Source of the DNA: Erythrobacteraceae bacterium CCH12-C2
GTDB lineage: Bacteria > Pseudomonadota > Alphaproteobacteria > Sphingomonadales > Sphingomonadaceae
Direction: 5' to 3'
Assembly (NCBI GenBank): GCA_001556995.1
Contig: LSKF01000095.1
Coordinates: forward strand, 1-10,576
Length of the DNA: 10,576 nucleotides
In this document: positions 7,069 through 10,576 of the stretch, in pieces
How positions within the stretch are numbered: position 1 is the stretch's first letter
How the letters are laid out: each line of letters opens with the position of its first letter
Notes under the pieces: generated by a model
What the model was told of the DNA's origin: nothing
What the model saw: the letters and a program-made list of their open reading frames with translations, nothing else
Databases searched by the model: none
Position numbers and translations under genes: made by a program

Positions 7069-8709
7069 TTAGCGAACCTGGCCGAGCAGAGTTGCCCCGA
7101 TTGTCACCACACGCTCGTCTGCTTTAACCCCTGAGAGTATCGCGACACTGCTAGCGTCAACAGGCGCGGTGGTCACGTTGCGCAAGGCAAAGCCTTCGGC
7201 GCGCGTTTTGACGAACACAGATGTCAACCCATTTGAACCGCTGATTAGCGCAGCACGCGGCACAATGACACCTGCGACCTGCTCGCCCAGTGGTGCCGCA
7301 ATCGTTACGCTTTCGCCAATGCGCAAACGTGGCGGCGCACCGACAATACGGAAAAGGCCTTGTGCCGCGCGCCCCCGGTCGGCAAGGCCAGCGCCTTCAA
7401 ACACCAGATTGAATGTCGCGCCGTCGCTAGTCTTGCCAACCGCGCTTGCTCCAGCCGATATAGGGCGGCGGTCGAACAGATTGGCTTCGACATAGAGACG
7501 CGACGGATCGACAATTTCAAATAGCGTAGTTTGTGCAGCAACGACCTGACCGACGCGGACACCGCTTACCGAGATGACACCGCTGATGGGGGCACGCAGC
7601 ACTTCACGCGCCGATGTCGCTTGACTCAATCCTGCGCGACGCGATTGCAGGCCGCGCAGGGTGATTGATGCCTCTTCAATTTCACGGCGCGGCACCACGC
7701 CCTCAAGCCGACGAAGCCGGGTCGCCCGATTGGCGGCAAGCGCGATTTGTTGATCGAGATCGCCCAACTCGCGTGATAAAGATGCACGATCTATCGCCTG
7801 AAGCGGCGGTTCGATGATTGCCAATATCTGTCCAGCACGCACCGATTGTCCGATGACCGCAATTCCAGATGCGCCTGCACTGACGCGTCCCCCGGTCGCG
7901 CTTTGCACCAGACCGCCGCGACGCGGATCAGCGATGATTTGGCCGGTGAGATTGGCAGACGGTGTAGCAAAACCGTCCGTCGTAATAATTGTTCGCAGGC
8001 CGATGATCCGCTGAACGGTCTTGGGTGCAAAGACGCCGCCGTTTGGCAGCCGCGCTGCGGCATCTCCGCCGCCAATCACGCCACCAGCGGAGGTGTCGGG
8101 CGCTGCTGGCGCGCCATGATCTTCATCGCCGTGCGCTTGAATGGCGCGGGGCTGCATGAAAAAGAACCCCAACCCGAGCATAATCAAAGCTGCGCCCGCC
8201 TTACGCGAGCGCCAAAAGATGAAGGCAACGATAACCAGCACTGCAACGCCCGCCGCTACGATCCAATAGGTCCATCCACCGCTTGATAGCGATGCTTCTG
8301 CTTCTGGAATTTTCAATTCAGCCGATAACGACTCGACCGCTCCGGCGCGCGTCACAAGGAAAGCCACCTGATGCGTTCCTGCGGCCTCAAATTTGGGGTC
8401 TGACACGGTGTATACACCGTTCGCTAATTTTGCTGTTTTGCTTTGGCCGTCGATTGTGACGTTTAGATTTGCGTTGGTTATCGGCGCATTGTCAGCCCAT
8501 CCATCAATCCAGACCGTCATGTCGTCGGCATCAACCGCTGCAACGAGCTCCAATGTAGCTGTTCGCGCCTCAATTCGGGGCGTTGTTCCAGCCGGCGCGC
8601 TGACAGCTGCCGCAGTTCCGTGATCTTCATCGCCGTGCGCGTGTGAGGAATATGGTGCGGATAACAAAAATGCAGCGGCAATGGATGCCATGAAATATCT
8701 GAAAATCAT
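7069..8709 (-). CDS. czcB: Periplasmic adaptor of a metal RND system with an extra N-terminal membrane-anchored domain
   Basis: A 546-residue membrane fusion protein, longer than typical CzcB/CusB. Residues 1-24 are a signal peptide ending in SHA, followed by HGDEDHG (25-31) and a beta-rich domain of about 100 residues. A transmembrane helix (146-166), a basic loop RSRK and a second hydrophobic stretch (171-190) come next, then a second HGDEDHG (193-199). The adaptor proper follows: lipoyl halves at about 267-300 and 369-400, a coiled-coil hairpin between them (about 304-368), and beta-barrel and membrane-proximal parts to the end. It should link the RND pump with the outer-membrane channel. 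The start ATG overlaps the upstream stop as ATGA and has no clear ribosome binding site, so coupled translation is likely. The layout looks like a fusion of two exported proteins. A sequencing frameshift joining two genes cannot be ruled out by eye, though the reading frame is clean. Confidence 0.9.
   Translation of the reverse strand: MIFRYFMASIAAAFLLSAPYSSHAHGDEDHGTAAAVSAPAGTTPRIEARTATLELVAAVDADDMTVWIDGWADNAPITNANLNVTIDGQSKTAKLANGVYTVSDPKFEAAGTHQVAFLVTRAGAVESLSAELKIPEAEASLSSGGWTYWIVAAGVAVLVIVAFIFWRSRKAGAALIMLGLGFFFMQPRAIQAHGDEDHGAPAAPDTSAGGVIGGGDAAARLPNGGVFAPKTVQRIIGLRTIITTDGFATPSANLTGQIIADPRRGGLVQSATGGRVSAGASGIAVIGQSVRAGQILAIIEPPLQAIDRASLSRELGDLDQQIALAANRATRLRRLEGVVPRREIEEASITLRGLQSRRAGLSQATSAREVLRAPISGVISVSGVRVGQVVAAQTTLFEIVDPSRLYVEANLFDRRPISAGASAVGKTSDGATFNLVFEGAGLADRGRAAQGLFRIVGAPPRLRIGESVTIAAPLGEQVAGVIVPRAALISGSNGLTSVFVKTRAEGFALRNVTTAPVDASSVAILSGVKADERVVTIGATLLGQVR
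8117..8136 (-). repeat. Direct repeat copy 2 (second HGDEDH motif of the adaptor gene)
   Basis: On the plus strand TGATCTTCATCGCCGTGCGC, identical over 20 bases to 8621-8640. On the coding strand it encodes AHGDED plus the first two bases of His in the second metal motif. Confidence 0.85.
8621..8640 (-). repeat. Direct repeat copy 1 (first HGDEDH motif of the adaptor gene)
   Basis: Exact 20-base match to 8117-8136, in the same orientation and reading frame, 504 bp away. The flanks differ, so the identity is limited to the metal-motif codons. Confidence 0.85.
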
Positions 8710-9929
8710 GGCAAAACACCCATTGCTTGATTGAGGTTAGAAATCGCCGCCGATTTCGCAATGCGGGCGGCTCCTAAATCGCGGTCTGCATCGAACAGTG
8801 CCTGCCGCGCACGTAGATATTCGATATAGCCAATCTCGCCCTCCGTTCGGCCTCTTTCGGTCAGCATGAGCGCCTCACGCAGCGCAGATTGCCGCATCTC
8901 GGCATCGACAAGCGCGCGTTCTGCAATTGACAGGCGCACCGATGCAGCTCTCTGGTCTGCGATCAACCGCAACCGCAACCGCGCCGCCTCGGCAACAGTG
9001 GCCAAGGCTTCGGCACGCGCACCGCCCGCATCGGCGATCGCACGCTGATCGCGACCGAGCGGCACCGCAATGCCCACGAGCAATGCATCTTCGTAATTGC
9101 CACGCGGATCGTTACGCTCACGACGGACACCAATAGTTCCCTCAACTCTAGGGCGCGTGCCAAACCGCGCATATGCGGCGTTGGCTTCCAATGCCTTGGC
9201 GTTCGCTTCTGCTGCGCGCAACGCCGGGTGGGTTTCGATATCTGTGCTTGGCGATAGGTCTTCATCCCCAAATATGTCCGGCACATCACCGATCAATCCC
9301 TCAACCGATGCCCGCGCTTCGGCCAGATCGCTTTCGGAAGCGGAAAGTCTTCCCATGGCAGCAGCAAGGTCCGCCTGTGAAACCAATAACTCCCGCCTCG
9401 CCTGCACACCGGCTTGCACTAATCGTGCAACTTGCTCGGTTTCAACGCGTGCAATCGCAACATGCTGTTGTTCAATCTCAACTGCGCTACGCGCACCGGC
9501 CAATTGCCAATATGCGGTTCGGATATCGCCCGCTAATGTAAGCTGGGCCGCCACCAGCTTCGCATTTACAGCATCGCCAGCTAGCGCCGCTGCGCTGATA
9601 CCAGAGCGCCCTTCGCCAGGCCATCTGATTGCCGCCGAAACGCGGGCCTCTTGTTCGATTATACCGCCCGAACGGGTCAAAACATCGCCACTTACAACTG
9701 GCGGTCCTACAAACGGTCCGCTTGCTGCGCGGCGCTGTGCGTCAACCTGTGCTTTCAACGCGGGGCTGGCAGCAGCCTCGGGTAATCGCGCGGCGGCACG
9801 CTCAAACGCATCATGCAACGACGCAACGGGGGCATCGTCCTGCGCCAAGGCCGGTGACAACGCCATAACCGCCGCGCCGAGCAACATCACGCCGACACCA
9901 AATGGCAGCCGGATCAGCATCAGGTTCAT
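8706..9929 (-). CDS. czcC: TolC-like outer-membrane factor of the metal efflux system
   Basis: A 407-residue outer-membrane channel subunit expected to form a trimer with a periplasmic alpha-barrel that docks on the adaptor. Residues 1-29 are a signal peptide ending in SPALA before QDD. There is no lipobox Cys, so unlike CusC it is probably not lipid-anchored. Two repeats of the outer-membrane efflux family follow, about 36-215 and 232-405, rich in Ala/Arg/Glu heptads, with short strand-like parts (SAAIRWPGEG; VEGTIGVRRE, LLVGIAVPLG). I chose ATG 9929 because it starts the signal peptide. A longer frame runs up to 10061 but would place 44 non-signal residues in front and overlap the upstream gene. 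The ribosome binding site is weak (AAGAG, 10 nt away). The end overlaps the adaptor start as ATGA, which fixes these genes as one translational unit. Confidence 0.9.
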   Translation of the reverse strand: MNLMLIRLPFGVGVMLLGAAVMALSPALAQDDAPVASLHDAFERAAARLPEAAASPALKAQVDAQRRAASGPFVGPPVVSGDVLTRSGGIIEQEARVSAAIRWPGEGRSGISAAALAGDAVNAKLVAAQLTLAGDIRTAYWQLAGARSAVEIEQQHVAIARVETEQVARLVQAGVQARRELLVSQADLAAAMGRLSASESDLAEARASVEGLIGDVPDIFGDEDLSPSTDIETHPALRAAEANAKALEANAAYARFGTRPRVEGTIGVRRERNDPRGNYEDALLVGIAVPLGRDQRAIADAGGARAEALATVAEAARLRLRLIADQRAASVRLSIAERALVDAEMRQSALREALMLTERGRTEGEIGYIEYLRARQALFDADRDLGAARIAKSAAISNLNQAMGVLP

Positions 9930-9953
9930 CGGATAATCACTCTTGCCATAACT

Positions 9954-9984
9954 GTTATACGCGCGGAGTGGGAGTAGCCCCCAA
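9954..9984 (-). promoter_or_regulatory. Possible promoter for the RND efflux genes
   Basis: On the minus strand TTGGGG (9979-9984) and TATAAC (9954-9959) are 19 bp apart in the 68-bp gap before the outer-membrane factor gene. The -10 box matches consensus at five of six positions; the -35 box is poor. The 19-bp spacing would suit a MerR-type activator, but the spacer has no clear dyad. The genes could equally be read through from upstream. Confidence 0.25.
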
Positions 9985-9997
9985 AGCGTGATCTTTT

Positions 9998-10501
9998 TTA
10001 CGATGTCGGCACGATTGGCTTGATGTCCGCTGACGACCAGTGGATGTGGATGATCTTCCATTGGCCGTCGATCAGGCGCAGCACCATCGTTTCGGCCGAG
10101 GTGCTGTTGATTGCTTTGTCCTTATACGTGCCTTTCGTCACGCCTTGGCTCGTTACCAACACCATATCGCCCGTCGCTTTTGCGGAACGCGCTGATAAGC
10201 TTTGCTTGATCCCTTTCAAGAACGCGATGTCGGCCTCCAAATGGTGCGACGCATATTCAGCCTTGCTCTTTTCAGCACCTCCCCCTTCGTATATCAGCAC
10301 ATCGTCGGCCAGCAGCTCCATTGCTCCCTCAGTATTGCCAGCTTTGAGTGCTGTGTGAAAAGCATCAACCACCTCTTCAGCAGCGTTGGTCAGCGAACCG
10401 CTGCTTGCCTCTTCTACATTCGATGCTTTTGTGTCTTGGGGACTCGACCCACAACCTGCCAGCATGGCCGACGCCAAAAAAATGACGAAATAATGTCTCA
10501 T
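9998..10501 (-). CDS. NTF2/SnoaL-like (DUF4440-type) lipoprotein
   Basis: A 167-residue lipoprotein with a short signal peptide and lipobox LAGC, so Cys17 would be lipidated. After a low-complexity linker (18-40), residues 41-157 have the NTF2-like pattern: VVDAFHTALKAGNTEGAMELL, then DDVLIYEGG, and a final strand pair ending MVLRLIDGQWKIIHIHWSS. This cone-shaped fold often serves as a ligand pocket or enzyme, and the reaction here is unknown. His86-His87 and His152/His154 could face one pocket, which is inference. ATG 10501 is preferred to the in-frame TTG at 10507 because AGAGGA lies 6 nt before the ATG, while the TTG would touch it. It is the first complete gene of the operon, 68 bp before the outer-membrane factor gene. 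Its role in metal handling is inferred only from position. Confidence 0.8.
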   Translation of the reverse strand: MRHYFVIFLASAMLAGCGSSPQDTKASNVEEASSGSLTNAAEEVVDAFHTALKAGNTEGAMELLADDVLIYEGGGAEKSKAEYASHHLEADIAFLKGIKQSLSARSAKATGDMVLVTSQGVTKGTYKDKAINSTSAETMVLRLIDGQWKIIHIHWSSADIKPIVPTS

Positions 10502-10507
10502 GTTCAA

Positions 10508-10513
10508 TCCTCT
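10508..10513 (-). promoter_or_regulatory. Ribosome binding site fixing the NTF2-like lipoprotein start
   Basis: AGAGGA on the minus strand, within a longer purine run, 6 nt before the ATG at 10501. It rules against the TTG at 10507 as start. The remaining bases to the right edge (10514-10576) may hold the 3' end of an upstream gene, but the reading frame cannot be decided from so little sequence. Confidence 0.65.
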
Positions 10514-10576
10514 CTCAAAAATTGTTTGCCCACTTATTGATTTGAAGTTCCAGAGCTTGGCGCGCGCGACGCGTTT

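Noticed and set aside
9097..9936. A 279-codon open frame on the plus strand
   Set aside because: It lies opposite the outer-membrane factor gene, is rich in Ser/Arg/Ala with no domain pattern, and mirrors the codon bias of the true gene.
9930..10061. N-terminal extension of the outer-membrane factor to 10061
   Set aside because: It would put 44 residues before a good signal peptide and overlap the end of the NTF2-like gene; ATG 9929 gives the expected exported form.
10515..10576. 3' end of an upstream minus-strand gene
   Set aside because: Two frames could end here (tails TRRARQALELQINKWANNF stopping at 10515, or NASRAPSSGTSNQ stopping at 10534). The stretch is too short to choose or to call a gene.

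Overview
The window reads as one metal-resistance operon from a moderately GC-rich proteobacterium. Codon use, lipobox and signal-peptide style, and the gene set suggest an alphaproteobacterium, most likely a sphingomonad. That taxonomic call is inference. All six complete genes, and a partial one at the left edge, lie on the minus strand, so transcription runs from high to low coordinates. No gene-free stretch reaches 300 bases, and I see no RNA gene, CRISPR array or intact insertion sequence.

In transcription order the layout is: an NTF2/SnoaL-like lipoprotein (10501-9998); a 67-bp gap with a weak promoter-like element; then a tightly packed tripartite heavy-metal RND efflux system. This consists of an outer-membrane factor (9929-8706), a periplasmic adaptor (8709-7069, ATGA overlap) and an inner-membrane RND pump (7066-3950, 2-bp gap). 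Next come a histidine-rich lipoprotein with two similar domains (3926-3033), a 149-bp gap holding a strong inverted repeat, a P1B-type copper ATPase with YHS and heavy-metal-binding N-terminal domains (2883-532), a small secreted Cys/Met-rich protein (471-100), and the first ten codons of another probably exported protein (31 to the left edge).

Taken together, the P-type ATPase would move Cu(I) or a similar soft metal from cytoplasm to periplasm. The RND-adaptor-channel complex would take metal from the periplasm to the outside. The lipoproteins and the Cys/Met-rich protein could bind or hand over metal in the envelope. Copper is best supported by the ATPase: CPC, a YN-type FNxxxxP and MxxSS. 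The RND pump does not keep the methionine triad of E. coli CusA in my by-eye alignment, so its metal is open.

The least ordinary parts are the adaptor, which looks like two exported proteins fused head to tail, each with its own hydrophobic leader and HGDEDHG metal motif; the duplicated H-x12-HxHP lipoprotein; the small Cys/Met-rich protein; and the 16-bp imperfect hairpin just upstream of the ATPase.
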